A stretch of DNA of 64,000 bases from Archivesica marissinica (lineage: Eukaryota > Mollusca > Bivalvia > Venerida > Vesicomyidae), in NCBI GenBank assembly GCA_014843695.1, contig CM026400.1, forward strand, positions 46,564,221 to 46,628,220. Reading direction: 5' to 3'. Below are positions 18,772-30,400 of this stretch, one piece after another. Both the position numbers and the translations under genes were made by a program. Each line of letters starts with the position of its first letter. Position 1 is the first letter of the stretch. A model generated the notes under the pieces. That model made no database searches, was not told the origin of the DNA, and saw nothing but the letters and a program-made list of their open reading frames with translations.

Positions 18772-21700
18772 TCATTTACTCCGGAAGAACCAATAGCAGA
18801 ACTTTAGCATGAGATAGCCAAATGCAGCTGTGTACAACACCTTCTCCCGTGTTGCTTGTACGTCTTGCTGCTTCTCGAGGCTGGCCAGTCGATGACTCAG
18901 TCTGACCATCTGCAGAGAAAAATAGATTCCTATAACAAAGACTTTATTTAACGAGGAAACCTATTTGACAAGAACCATTCATTCTGCTCAAGACTCCATG
19001 CAATTACAGTATGATCTAGACAAGCTAGCAGAATGGGAGCAGACATGGAAGATGAGCTTCAACATCAGTAAATTCCATATCATGCATGTCACAAGATCAA
19101 AACGACAGATCACAACAGTATATACCGGGTACTCTGCATGAGAAGAGAAAAATATATTCCTTATTTAACAAGGAAACCTATTTGACATTATTCTAAGTGG
19201 CTACACAATAAGAGACAACTCTAATTTTCTATTACCTCCCTTGGCAGATAAAGTCTGATTTATTACAATATGTGAATAGGTCCTTTTAGTTAGAATCCTT
19301 GGTTTTTATTGTTGTGTCCTAACCAGATGTTGCGGTATGATAAATGTGATTTTATCAAAATCGTGTAATTAACTGCTAACATTCATTTACAAATAAGTAC
19401 CCATTGCATATTCTGTAGGAGATCTGTCGAGATATAGTAATTTAATACTCATTAGAAGAAGCGATAGTTGAATAAAATTGCCAGCATGTTGTGCAAAGGA
19501 AACAACGATAAAAACAGAGGAAAACATTTAACCTAACTATTCTTAGGGAGTAATCAGGAGCAGTAACTGACCGAGTTTTAACAACTTATATTAATAACTC
19601 TCGTTGGCGCGGATGAAAGCGTGAATGTGGAAGGAAACCAGAGTTGTGGGAGGAAACCAGAGTACCCGGAGAAAACCCACATTTTAACCAAGTATGAACC
19701 TCTAATTTACAAGAGTATGGAACTGTATTTTACCTGAGAACGGAACTGCATGGTTTCGCCTTCATTCATCATTAGAGAAGAGTCTGACGGTTGCACGGGT
19801 GTGTACGATTCTCGTACGACCACAGTCCTGAAGAACAAGGTTTATAAGCCACGTTGCATACAATTTTTAACCCATTCGCAGATCACAATATTTCAACCCT
19901 TAATTTTTACAAATGGCCTACATTAAATAAATACACAGCATTAATGAATCAAAAATCGGAAAAGTATTTTGGTCAGTTATGTCGAATTCTCCGGTTATCT
20001 CGAAGTCGGATCAAACTCCCGTTTCAGACACTCATTTTACATATAACTGGCTCTGTTTATATCGAATTTCGTTATGTCAAAGTATTTTGTTCGGTCCGAC
20101 GGAATTCGACATAACGGATGTAGACAGCACGTATGTATTTATATATAATTATTCTTTGCTCTTAGCATGTATGTGCTTTATGCAATAAACAAGTTGAGTT
20201 GAGAATATTATATAGCAAATACCACATTCTCAAGAATAATTCAACATTTGTTACCGTAAAACAAGACTAACTATTAATCATTCATTAGAGGTTTGGATCC
20301 TCCGTGAGGAAATGGGTGCGCTGTCCGCCTAGTAATCGTGAGGTTGCGGGTTTGTACCTAACCATGGTGGTGAGATGACCTTAAGTCACCTTAGTCAAGA
20401 ATCTTAAATCTACATTGCCCTCATGGCAATGGATTCCATCAATAATCAGTAGTGGCAATGTTACAGTGGAAACCATTTTCTATTTTTAGTAACAGTGACC
20501 CTTGAAACTACAGACCTGGGTCAAATCTATACTGATCCATTACGCCTGGTTATTTATAGATTGAATAATAGGTAAAGGATGTTGAGGTCCATTTGAAATA
20601 CGATGCATTGACAACCCAGGACCCTGTGGTGGGGAAATATGATTCCACATGTTTTTTTTAAACTTTATTTATTTTACACCGATTGCGAGGCAGGTTTTAA
20701 CAACTTATATTAATCACTTTCGTTGGCACGGATGAAAGCGTATATGCGGTCATTCGTGTGGGAGGAAACCGGAGTACCCGGCGAAAACCCAACTGTCTGA
20801 TCTGGCGACCACTGTACCTGCTATCCCACATACTTCCAGGTCCGAGGATCGAACCTGGGTTACATTGGTGAGAAGCGAGCGTGCTAACCACTGCGCTAAT
20901 CGCACATGTCATAAGATATTGTGGCCAAGTTTCATGAAGAAAGCACCGACGAAACCCATCTAAACCGAACGGCCACCGGACCATAGGCATAGTTTGGTTT
21001 GGAGAGGTTTTCAGTTTAGAGGGGCATTTTTCTCCTTAATTAACAATTAAAGTCCACAATTAGTCGACATTAGTTAGGAGACTGGTTGTTTGTTTAAATG
21101 AATAAGTCAGTTTCATATTTGATCTAGACCACAGGGATTCGGCACGTATGATTATGAGTGTTCTTCCAATCAGAACGCTCGTTTCAACGCGAATTGCGCC
21201 GCTTTAGAAATTTTCAAAACAAATTGAAAATGCTACGAAATCTCTTTTTGACGTACATTTTTGCCGAATAAACCTACACGTTAGTGGAAACACATTTTAT
21301 TGATAATGTTATTCACAGTTAAAACTCTCCCGTCGAACATTTTTTTTTGTTGCTGACAGAACCCGTGTCCTAGTATGGAAATGTGACCTGCTATGGCCAA
21401 TGTATGTGGCAATTGTTTGCAAAGTATACATGCATGCAGCTTAAAGTTGTGTTTTATTTGAAGAACAATATAAAGACTCTGGATAGGCGTTATATTTGGA
21501 CAGCTTTGTACAAAATTGTTTCAGATATGGCCATTTTACTGATCGATGCGAAATCTGACATCCCACAGAGTAGAATCCCTGTACTTAAATATATATACTA
21601 GTACCCCCAAACGTGCCGAATCCCTGTGATCTAGACAAGTTGCTGCTCGGATTACAGGGTAAATTACATTGAAAATGCTCATATTGTAATAAATATCTGT

Positions 21701-24619
21701 TTGGTATTCGGAAGAGGATTTCCAGTTTACAGAGGTTTTTTTTACAATGGACAAAGAAGGGAAAAATTCGGGACCGAGAAATTTGTTGGGCTTGGAGGGA
21801 ATTCCAGTTTATAAAGGGGTTCCAGTTTATAAAGGGGTTCCAGTTTAGGTGTTCCAGTTTATAAAGGGGTTCCAGTTTAGAGGTGTTCCAGTTTTGAGGG
21901 GTTTCACTGTATTTAATGCCTCTAAACATTCACAAATAGATTTGCAAACGTAATCCGACAGACAAGTTATACCCGTTTGGTACTCTAGCATTGTTTGTTT
22001 GTTCTTCTTTCTCTCCGACCGTCTCTGTTGAAGGAAACTGTTCGTCCATAGTGAGCGTTCTTGGTGGCGTCAGTAATTCAACGGGTTCCTCGAAAGTTCC
22101 CCTTGGCAACGTATCGTCAAAATTAAGTGCTCTGAATTCTGGTTTGGCCCCTATATGTCCTCCTCCACCTATGAAGAGTAAATAAAATAATCTGTTAGTT
22201 TATACACATTTATTTTAGCTCGATTGCGAAACAAGTTCTTTCTACTTATATGAATCACTCTCGAGACCTCATTCCTGATGTAAGCCATCGCCACGAGGAA
22301 GAGAGAAGAGGCAATGTGGAATTTAAATGCCTTGCCTAAGGGCACAATCGTAACGGCTCCAGCGGGGATCAAACTCCGGAATCTATTGACTTTCAGGGCT
22401 CTGTCTTAGGTTCGGGTCGTGGTATTTGGGTTGCATGTATTCATTTATTATAGTGGTTTCATTTAGTTTATGCAATTATGTGATTTTTTTTTTTCTTGTC
22501 AAAACCCGTCATTTAGTTTAATTTCATACTAATGTGACGTTCTGGTACGGGTCGTTTACTAATGTTATTAAAACTTGTGGCCCAAACCATTTGTATTATC
22601 ATGCTATGTTCTTGTACTTATAATTGAATGCAATATGATTAAACTAAAAAGCTTAAGCTACCCTTTCAAAATATGGAGATTTAGGACCGACAGCCATTTA
22701 GCTATCATGCAGTGGATAAGTAGTCGCCATATCTAACCCACTCCCATAGATATTACTGGGACTACATGAGATTCTGGACTTTATTATGAGCTTTGGCTAC
22801 CACGCTGTCAATGTATGTCGTATTGGTAATGGCACGAAGAGGTGCTTCTATGAGGGAAAGGGTTAATGTATGTGGTATTGGTAATGGCATGAAGATGTGC
22901 TTCTATGAGGGAAAGGGTTAATGTATGTCGTATTGGTAATGGCGTCAAGAAGTGCTTCTATGAGGGAAAGGGTTAATGTATGTGGTATTGGTAATGGCAT
23001 GAAGAGGTGCTTCTATGAGGGAAAGGGTTAATGTATGTGGTATTGGTAATGGCGTCAAGAAGTGCTTCTATGAGGGAAAGGGTTAATGTATTGGTAATGG
23101 CATGAAGAGGTGCTTCTATGAGGGAAAGGGTTAATGTATGTCGTATTGGTAATGGCATGAAGAGGTGCTTCTATGAGGGAAAGGGTTAATGTATGTCGTA
23201 TTGGTAATGGCATGAAGAGGTGCTTCTATGAGGGAAAGGGTTAATGTATGTGGTATTGGTAATGGCGTCAAGAGGTGCTTCTATGAGGAAATGGTTAATG
23301 TATGTTGTATTGGTAATGGCATGAAGAGGTGCTTCTATGAGGGAAAGGGTTAATGTATGTGGTATTGGTAATGGAGTCAAGAGGTGCTTCTATGAGGGAA
23401 AGGGTTAATGTATGTGTAAGGGAGAAGCTTAAAGTATACCAGAAGAGGTTTTCATCTAGTCTGCTTGTCATGGAGAGTACGAAGGTTAACTTGACAAGGC
23501 TGTTAGTCGGACAGGGTGATCATAAAATCTTTTTTCCAAACTTTGATCATGATATATTTGTCATTTAGGAATCTTCATGGTAGAAGTTCTAGGCCTACAG
23601 GTCGAGTAGCTTTGAAAATATTATTTGACACCAGTAAAAAAACAGTTCATGTCTCGTTATTCGTGCTACCTGCAACAATAATTCTCTCCGGTACATTCAT
23701 GTCATGTCTCTGTATCTCCTGCTCTTCTCTGTTACCCCAGCCTGCACTGCGGCGAACATTGAACGTAGTGTCGCCATTCAACGCTGGTATCGTGTCTGGT
23801 ACCTGCATCTGATTGCTGATAATGGAGATAAAATCCGGATCATAACTTCTTGACGGTATATCACTGTAATCTGCCATACTTCTACGACTTATCTGCATGA
23901 AACAAGTTATACCAGATGATACATACACGCTGTATTATTCCAACACATGACAATTTACATTTAGCTACAGATTAAATCCTTCCCCCATAAATATACAGTC
24001 AAACTTTGTTGCCTAGAACACACACGATTGCTCGAACACATCGTCTGGTCCCGGTAATAATCTCTATATAATGCATATTGTTCTACCTTCGATGATTCGA
24101 ACACGTCGTCTGGTCTCGGCGATAATCTCTATATAATGCATATTGTTCTACCGTCGATGATTCGAACACATCGCCAGGTCCCGGTAATAATCTCTATATA
24201 ATACATATTGTTCTACCGTCGATGATTCGAACACGGACGACTGGAACTCTCGAACCAGATCACTGGTCCACAAAATCAATTACTACCACAATTAACAACT
24301 TTGGGTCGAACACAACTGGCCGAATTCCATTCCAACTAAAATTCCATAAATATCTCAACTTCAAATTGTTCTCAACTTTAATAATTCCGTAAACGCCTTC
24401 ATTGAGATATTGTTTCTGAATACTAAACAAAACATATACCCCAAAATTGTTCAAGTTTAATGATTTATCAATGTAAGATATTTGATGAAAGTAGGGCCAG
24501 AGAGTGCAATGACAAATGGCCACGATTCTTTACTATTCGGATTTTTAGTAGTCACTACTGTCCGAATTACTTATTACCGGCTCAATATTTAACTTGTTGA
24601 TAACGGAATTATCGTCCAT
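18772..24619 (-). CDS. MFF: Mitochondrial fission factor, five coding exons
   Basis: Tail-anchored outer mitochondrial (and peroxisomal) membrane protein that recruits the fission GTPase DRP1. Exons, 5' to 3': 24619-24578 (MDDNSVINKLNIEP, tentative), 23892-23670, 22168-21973, 19827-19734, 18909-18772. All junctions have AG/GT and phases agree (0, 1, 2, 0), giving 693 nt and 230 residues, close to vertebrate MFF isoforms. Family signatures: ISRRSMADYSDIPS (compare ISRIQYEMEYTEGIS), MNVPERIIVAG (human MQVPERIVVAG, the second DRP1-binding repeat), LLTPPRTLTMDE (human LKTPPRVLTLSE), a short coiled coil (MVRLSHRLASLEKQQDVQAT), then a C-terminal membrane anchor ending YWFFRSK. The first exon has a good start context (acaATGG) and donor (GTAATAAGT), but no family match confirms it. 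Introns carry a MITE, SINEs and minisatellites. Confidence 0.85.
19225..19580 (-). repeat. Dispersed repeat, right member of an inverted pair
   Basis: Reverse-complement relative of 15900-16200, lying in the last MFF intron. Homology extends from ttttctattacctccc through gcatgttgtgcaaaggaaac to agtaactgaccg. Confidence 0.65.
19585..19682 (-). mobile_element. SINE fragment, 'ggagtacccggagaaaaccc' family
   Basis: Matches part of the element at 20655-20905 (acttatattaataactctcg, ggatgaaagcgtgaatgtgg, gagtacccggagaaaaccca), with a short internal duplication. Confidence 0.6.
20655..20905 (-). mobile_element. tRNA-derived SINE, full length
   Basis: Read on the - strand it begins with a tRNA-like head (A box tagcgcagtggttagcacg, B box caggttcgatcctcg), then a body with gggttttcgccgggtactcc and a 3' part agtgattaatataagttgtt ending in taaataaagtt. 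It lies in an MFF intron in the same sense as the gene. Relatives are at 19585 and 33770. Confidence 0.78.
21127..21631. mobile_element. Tc1/mariner-type MITE, 505 bp
   Basis: Terminal inverted repeats GACCACAGGGATTCGGCACG and CGTGCCGAATCCCTGTGATC, about 20 bp with a single mismatch, are each flanked by TA (21125-21126, 21632-21633). There is no transposase. It lies in the MFF intron between exons 3 and 4. Confidence 0.8.
21795..21900. repeat. Short ttccagtttataaaggggt repeat
   Basis: Four to five copies of a 17-20-bp unit (gttccagtttataaaggg and gttccagtttagaggt), next to a gaggggtttcactgta motif that resembles mariner-type ends. Confidence 0.75.
22195..22385 (-). mobile_element. tRNA-derived SINE, 'cgaaacaagttctta' family
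   Basis: Antisense copy (tttagctcgattgcgaaaca, gagacctcattcctgatg, gccttgcctaagggcacaat, ctccagcggggatcaaactc), truncated within the tRNA-like head. It starts about 25 bp from the MFF exon-3 acceptor, within the intron. Confidence 0.72.
22811..23418. repeat. 55-bp minisatellite, 11 units
   Basis: Unit atgtatgtcgtattggtaat + ggcatgaagaggtgcttcta + tgagggaaagggtta with a 55-bp step from 22811. It alternates two variants (ggcatgaag and ggcgtcaag), hinting at two-unit blocks. It lies in an MFF intron. Confidence 0.92.
23990..24240. repeat. 65-bp tandem repeat, about 3.5 units
   Basis: Unit contains gatgattcgaacac, aataatctctatataatgca and tattgttctacc, with starts at 24091, 24156 and 24221. The left end (tacagtcaaactttgttgcc) looks like a mariner/pogo MITE terminus, but no matching right end was found. 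Confidence 0.75.
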
Positions 24620-24959
24620 TGTTTATACCATGCAGTCAAGCGCGCCAATGACTGCTGCCCGCCTGTCGCTTATAGCGGATGAAAACCCTTTTGTATGGTT
24701 AAGCTGCATGTTAAATCAATCTGTGTGTTTGCATGTTATTTTGTTGTGATTTGACAGGCGATGCGAGTGTTGTTGTGATTTGACAGGCGATGCGAGTGTA
24801 AAATGTACACGTCTTAATAATTTTCTACCGCAAACGGCTTTAATCACAATCAGTAATAATTTTTTGGGTAAAGTAATCGTAATGTAATCAAATGCCAGTT
24901 TCTCTTAGTTAAAAATAGGGAGAAATGTAGTTTGAACCCGAGTTGCTGGGTGTATGTAT
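24620..24959. other. Upstream region of MFF
   Basis: Non-coding. A 30-bp direct duplication (tgttgtgatttgacaggcga, tgcgagtg) lies at 24744-24800. A promoter is expected on the - strand here or beyond, but no core element was identified. Confidence 0.4.
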
Positions 24960-25140
24960 GGATGTTCCATTAATGTCAAACTCCTTACGGGGACCTAGAC
25001 ATGTTTTTCTGGGCAGGCTTTGCCGAACTAAGTGGTTAACCAGTACTAAGCTATGTGTGTGAGGTGGCCTGACCGAGTATCGAACCCAGGACCGATCGAT
25101 TCCAAATCCGCCGCTCTATCACTGGACACACTAAATGCAT
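24960..25140 (-). mobile_element. tRNA-SINE with LINE-type 3' tail
   Basis: Reverse complement of the family at 26045 and 62398: tRNA-like head at the right (cgccgctctatcactggaca), body cagtactaagctatgtgtgt, tail tgtcaaactccttacgggga. The tail is shared with the LINE at 25385. Confidence 0.72.
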
Positions 25141-25384
25141 AGTATAGTGTATCCACAATGTTGCTCAATTCATTATTATGGGTTAAGATCTTGTAGCAAA
25201 CCTGACCGAGCTGAAATACGAAATAATGTAAGTCATCTATATATATCTTTATAATCTTGGCATGTCAATCAATGTGCTTTATTTGTTTTGTTCAAGGGCA
25301 ACAAGTTCACTCAGACTGTAAACTTGGCCACGGAATCAACTTATATTTGCCACTTGACGACAGGTTGTGCTGCTCCGGCCGACT

Positions 25385-25855
25385 AGTGTTACAGACATGC
25401 TACATTCCCTAAATCTACGCAGACTAGATCAACGGCGTATTGACAATAGGTTATCCCTTATGTATAAAATTCATAATGATCTTGTTGCTATTCCCATTGA
25501 AAATTACCTAGTTCCCCTCTCCCGTCCTACTCGCCATTGCCATTCCTTAAGCTATAGGTTAATTACAGCAACTACAGACTACTACAAGTTTTCCTTCTTT
25601 CCAAGAACAATCTATCATTGGAACCACCTCCCTCCTGACATTGTCCATCTCCCTACCATAGAGCAATTCAATACGGCAGTTTGCCATATTGAACATGCCA
25701 GTCCCTAGTTGTTCTGCGTAGCTGCTTTTAAACTTTTACCACAACTTATTTTCATACCTTTTTAAATTATACTTTTAACTACTCATAGCGGTTTTTGACG
25801 CGCAACATGTCTACGTCCCCGCGAGGGGTTCGACATTAAAGGAAGATAGATAGAC
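25385..25855 (+). mobile_element. 5'-truncated LINE (Jockey/CR1-like), 3' end only
   Basis: The ORF fragment ends the reverse transcriptase: SVTDMLHSLNLRRLDQRRID, then DYYKFSFFPRTIYHWNHLPP and a stop near 25708. The 3' UTR ends in catgtctacgtccccgcgag, gggttcgacattaaaggaag and a short GATA repeat. It is about 90% identical to the 3' end of the longer antisense copy at 28815-31365. Confidence 0.82.
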
Positions 25856-26044
25856 TTGACTCAAGAGCTCAATTAACACCAATTCTGATCAAAATATGAC
25901 ATGTGCTGTGACGTATTTTTCATACAGAACTTGAGGCTCCAATCCGGATACAAGTACCATTCATATAAACAAATGTTGCCCCAACACATTCGGGTACATT
26001 TTCTATCGACACACAACATCATCAGAGTATAATTATATCGTAGT

Positions 26045-26215
26045 GGCGTCCGTAGTCCAATGGTAGAGCGTCGGATTTGGAATCGAACGGTCACGGTATG
26101 TAGTGTCATTGAGCAAGGCACCTCACACACATTGCTTAGTACTGGTTAACCGCTATGGTCGGCTAAGCATGGCCATGTCTAGGTCCCCGCAAGTGGTTTG
26201 ACATTAATGGAACAC
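26045..26215 (+). mobile_element. tRNA-SINE with LINE-type 3' tail
   Basis: The head tccgtagtccaatggtagag, cgtcggatttggaatcgaac is tRNA-like; the body is attgagcaaggcacctcaca and the tail is catgtctaggtccccgcaag, tggtttgacattaatggaac. The tail matches the LINE 3' end. Confidence 0.75.
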
Positions 26216-26219
26216 ACAT

Positions 26220-27110
26220 ACTTACCCGGGTATAAACGTTCTTAATATCATGTTTATGTTCCCCCACCCACTGTAAATTAGGACAGTAGATTATGATAAT
26301 CAAAAGTGTATAATGGTTATGGATTACAATTTGTGAGAAGGTAAATGCAGTCTTACGTTTTCTGTATCACCCATACTGACTGTATCAATAGACAATCTGC
26401 ATAGTGTTTTATTCATTTAAATAAACATTTTGTCATATTTCTCTCTTCCGTTTAGTTTCCGGTTGATGCGGATTGCTTCTGGTCTTATTCATAGTTCATC
26501 AGCGCGCGAAATTTGATCAAGATAAATATTGACTGAAACTATCCGGGGTAAGTATTCAAATCTGGGTTATAATTTCAAATGAATCATTATTGTCAATTTT
26601 GAGCTATGCTCTAGTTACTAAAATAAAATGGGCTCCAGCTGAATGTATCACCTAGATTCAACAAATAGCATTGACCTAATATGGAACGCCACAGCCGTTA
26701 TATATAATATAGATCCTCAAGGTCACGGATTTGGGTTATAACTATTCCCCGTCCATTCCACGTACCGTCCAAAACCTAATATACCGATAATGACTGTGAC
26801 GTACTGACACACTAGCGAAGTTACATGTATAGCAAAAAGCCAAAACATGCATTTTGATGCATAAATTGCTACCAGTAGCACCCATTTTAGGTTAGTAACT
26901 AGAACAGTTTTAGTCAGGTGTGTGATATTGTTCGTTTGGATAGCCACTCTTCGAGACTAGATACACGGTTGCCAGTGGTTAGGCGAGTACTTCCGGTCCC
27001 AAAATATCGTCCATGATCATATTTTAGTGACTGTATGATGTAAAATAGGCCAGACAATGCCCCTAATCCCCTAAATACAATAGTTTGGGGACAACTGTCC
27101 ATCTATCCAT
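26220..27110. other. Intergenic region between divergent MFF and REC114
   Basis: No exon or repeat family recognised. Contains AT-rich patches. Confidence 0.45.
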
Positions 27111-27117
27111 TAGTAAC

Positions 27118-27496
27118 CACTTGTCCAATCCTCTGTTTTTATTTTTTAAATAATGTATACTGTTATTTTTATTTATAGTATTATTATTCGTATCACAATA
27201 ATAATTACTATTTTAATTGAAAGCCTGCTCCCCTCTCTAAACCATAGATAGTCTATTTTAGAACAAAACATGGAACCTGCTCCCCTCTCTAAACCATAGT
27301 AATCATTTGTCCAATCCTCTGTTTTTATTTATTAAATTGTCCAATCCTCTTGTTTTTATTTTTTAAATAATGTATACTGTTATTTTTATTATTATTCTAA
27401 TAATATTATTCTTATCACAATAATAATTACTATTTTGATTGAAAGCCTGCTCACCTCTCTAAACCATAGATAGTCTATTTTAGAACAAAACATGGA
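27118..27496. repeat. Direct duplication spanning the REC114 5' region
   Basis: A roughly 160-bp block recurs 222 bp apart: gaaagcctgctcccctctct at 27219 and gaaagcctgctcacctctct at 27441. Both copies end in tagaacaaaacatggaa, so the REC114 start codon itself is duplicated upstream at about 27270, where the frame closes after a few codons. Confidence 0.75.
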
Positions 27497-30400
27497 ATGC
27501 CAGATATGGTGTTTGGAACGATATGCCAGAATGACGTCACATAAGACGTCTTCGACTGTTGGTCAAGATGGATGGGAGGTATATATCTAGCAAACTACAA
27601 ATATACAATTTACCAAATAAATATTTCAATCATGTGACTCGTCTTCAATTGTATTTGAAACATTGTGTGGGAGTACCGGAGACATTTCACCTGTCCGATT
27701 TGGTGACTACATTACCATCTCACATAATGTGTTTTACGTTTATTTATCGTCGCTACTACCATCTCACATAATGTGTTTTACGTTTATTTATCGTCGCTAC
27801 CGATTGCCCATATGAGCGACACCTCCTGAAGAGATTAGTAATTTTAGATTGTTGGAGGATAGTGCAATGATACAGACAGAGACCCATTCCAGAATCTCAT
27901 CTGGTTCTTTTACGTGCATTGTGTACAACAACGACACGAGACCTCGGTTTAACGTCCCATCTGAAAGACTGTTAATTATATTAGGGTCAGACGAGGGATC
28001 GAACTTGCGATCCATGAATTACCAGTCCAGCATGTTACCACTGGACTACAGATCCGTTTGAGGGTTTCCAACTAATGATGTGCAGCTGACATGCGCACTC
28101 GAAGTTACGGGCATGCGTATTTGCAGTGTTTGGCAGCGTCCGTCGCGAGAAAAGGCATGTCTTACTGCTTGCGTTGTTCTACCCGATAAGTAGGGCTAGG
28201 GTTAGCCGAGCGCGGTCGGCTGTGTCCTAACATTCGTTCTGGTATGCCAGGCCAGGATGCCACGTGGGTACCAAGCAAACTATGCAACATCTTTACTTAT
28301 CTTAAATCTGTTCGTTTTCAGCATTTTGGGAACCAGACGGCGAGCCTTGAGTTGACCATCACGACAACTAACCATGTCCTCATTCACCATGGCAAAACAC
28401 AAATGGTAATTGTCACGTGTGATGAGAATTTCAATAAACCTTTAGCTTTCATGTCAAATTAATTGAAATTAGTTATAACAAGGGGTGTAGATAGCGATTT
28501 TGACATTGTAGCCCCGATTAACACGTTGAGCACCATAGGATACGAATTTGCTAGATGGGTCTGGGGGCATGCTACCCCGGGAAAAGTTTGAATCATAGAC
28601 GTTAATGGTGCATTCAGACGCATTTAAATTTACGTCTTGGATGTTCAAATTTCGATATTTTCAGAGATATGAATTAGACTACAGTATATGTGATCTCCAA
28701 GTTGCCATGCTAACTCTTCGTCCCCCACACACCCCTGTAGTTGTTGATTGTATATTTTTGGGTTTTTTAGAGTTTATTTTTCTGGGACAATCTGCAGGCC
28801 CGGGTCTTCAGTGCCTTATAGTAGCTATCTATCTTCCGTTAATGGCAAACCCCTCGCGGGGACGTAGACATGTTGCGCGTCAAAAACCGCAAAGAAGTTA
28901 AAAGTATGAGTAGTTAAAAGTATCATTTAAGAAGGTAATGAAAATAAGTTGTGGTAAAAGTTTAAAAGCAGCTACGCAGAACAACTAGGGACTGGCATGT
29001 TCAATGTGGCAAACTGCCGTATTGAATTGCTCTATGGTAGGGAGATGGACAATGTCAGGAGGGAGGTGGTTCCAATGATAGATTGTTCTTGGAAAGAAGG
29101 AAAACTTGTAGTAGTCTGTAGTTGCTGTAATTAACCTATAGCTTAAGGAATGGCAATGGCGAGCAGGACGGGAGAGAGGAACTAGGTAATTTTCAATGGG
29201 AATAGCAACAAGATCATTTTGAATTTTATACATACGGGATAACCTATTGTCAATACGCCGTTGATCTAGTCTGCGTAGATTTAGGGAATGTAGCATGTCT
29301 GTAACACTTGAGGTACGATAGAAGTCAGCCTTTATCCAACGGGCTGCTCTTCGCTGGACACCTTAAATTTGGTCTATCAATGTTTGGGTATGGGGCGACC
29401 AGATCTCGGAGCCATATTCAAGCTGGGGTCTCACTAGTGTCTGGTAAGCCATGGTCTTAAGGGGTTCAGATTTGACCTGGAGGTTTCTACGTAGAAATCC
29501 TAATGTTTGGTTTGCTTTTGACCTTTTTATGTGGGTGTCCCACGACAGGTTATTTGAGATATCCACGCCAAGGTATTTGGCTGAGGTGACCGACTCAAAT
29601 AGGACTCCATGGAGTTTATATTTGCTGGGAATAGGATGTTTCCTTCTGGTGACGTGGATAACTTGACATTTGGAGGGGTTAAATATTCCATGTCCCTCTC
29701 CAACTCCCACTCTTCTAATCTCTTAAGATCGTTTTGGAGTGTGACCGATTCATTTGCAGATGTCAGTGATAGACAGACTGCAGTATCATCTGCAAAGATG
29801 CGGACTTTGGAACTGATGTTTTGTGGGAGGTCGTTTATGTAGGCTAGGAAAAGCAGGGGTCCAAGTACGGATCCCTGTGGGACTCAAGAGGACACCGGAA
29901 TGGCCTCTGAACTAATACCATTAAGGACAACTGACTGGAGTTTATTATCTAGAAAACTCTTAATCCACCTTAATGTTTGACCTCTGACTCCATATTCATG
30001 CATTTTTAGTAGTACTTTCTCGTGATTGACCTTATCGAAAGCCTTACTGAAGTCTAATAGGATGATATCTACCTGATGCTTATTGTAGACAGAGGTAACC
30101 AAGTCATTGACTAGCATTACTAGTTGGGTCACGCATGACCGTGTTTCTCTAAGACCATGCTGCAAATAATACAGAATACTGTGGTTAGTGAAGTGTTTTA
30201 CTATCGAGGAGGAAACTATATGTTCTAGTACCTTGCATAGAACACATGTCAGTGAGATAGGCCTATAGTTGACGGGGTTTGACTTGTCCCCTTTTTTTGT
30301 AAATGGGAGCAACATTTGCTGACTTCCACTGGGCAGGCAGTGATCCTTCGTTGAGGGATTTTTGGAATAAGACTTCAAGGATAGGTGAGAGTTCTTTAGA

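Noticed and set aside
21991..22185. 64-codon ORF (+)
   Set aside because: Shadow of the MFF third coding exon on the opposite strand.
23516..23812. 98-codon ORF (+)
   Set aside because: Shadow of the MFF second coding exon on the opposite strand.
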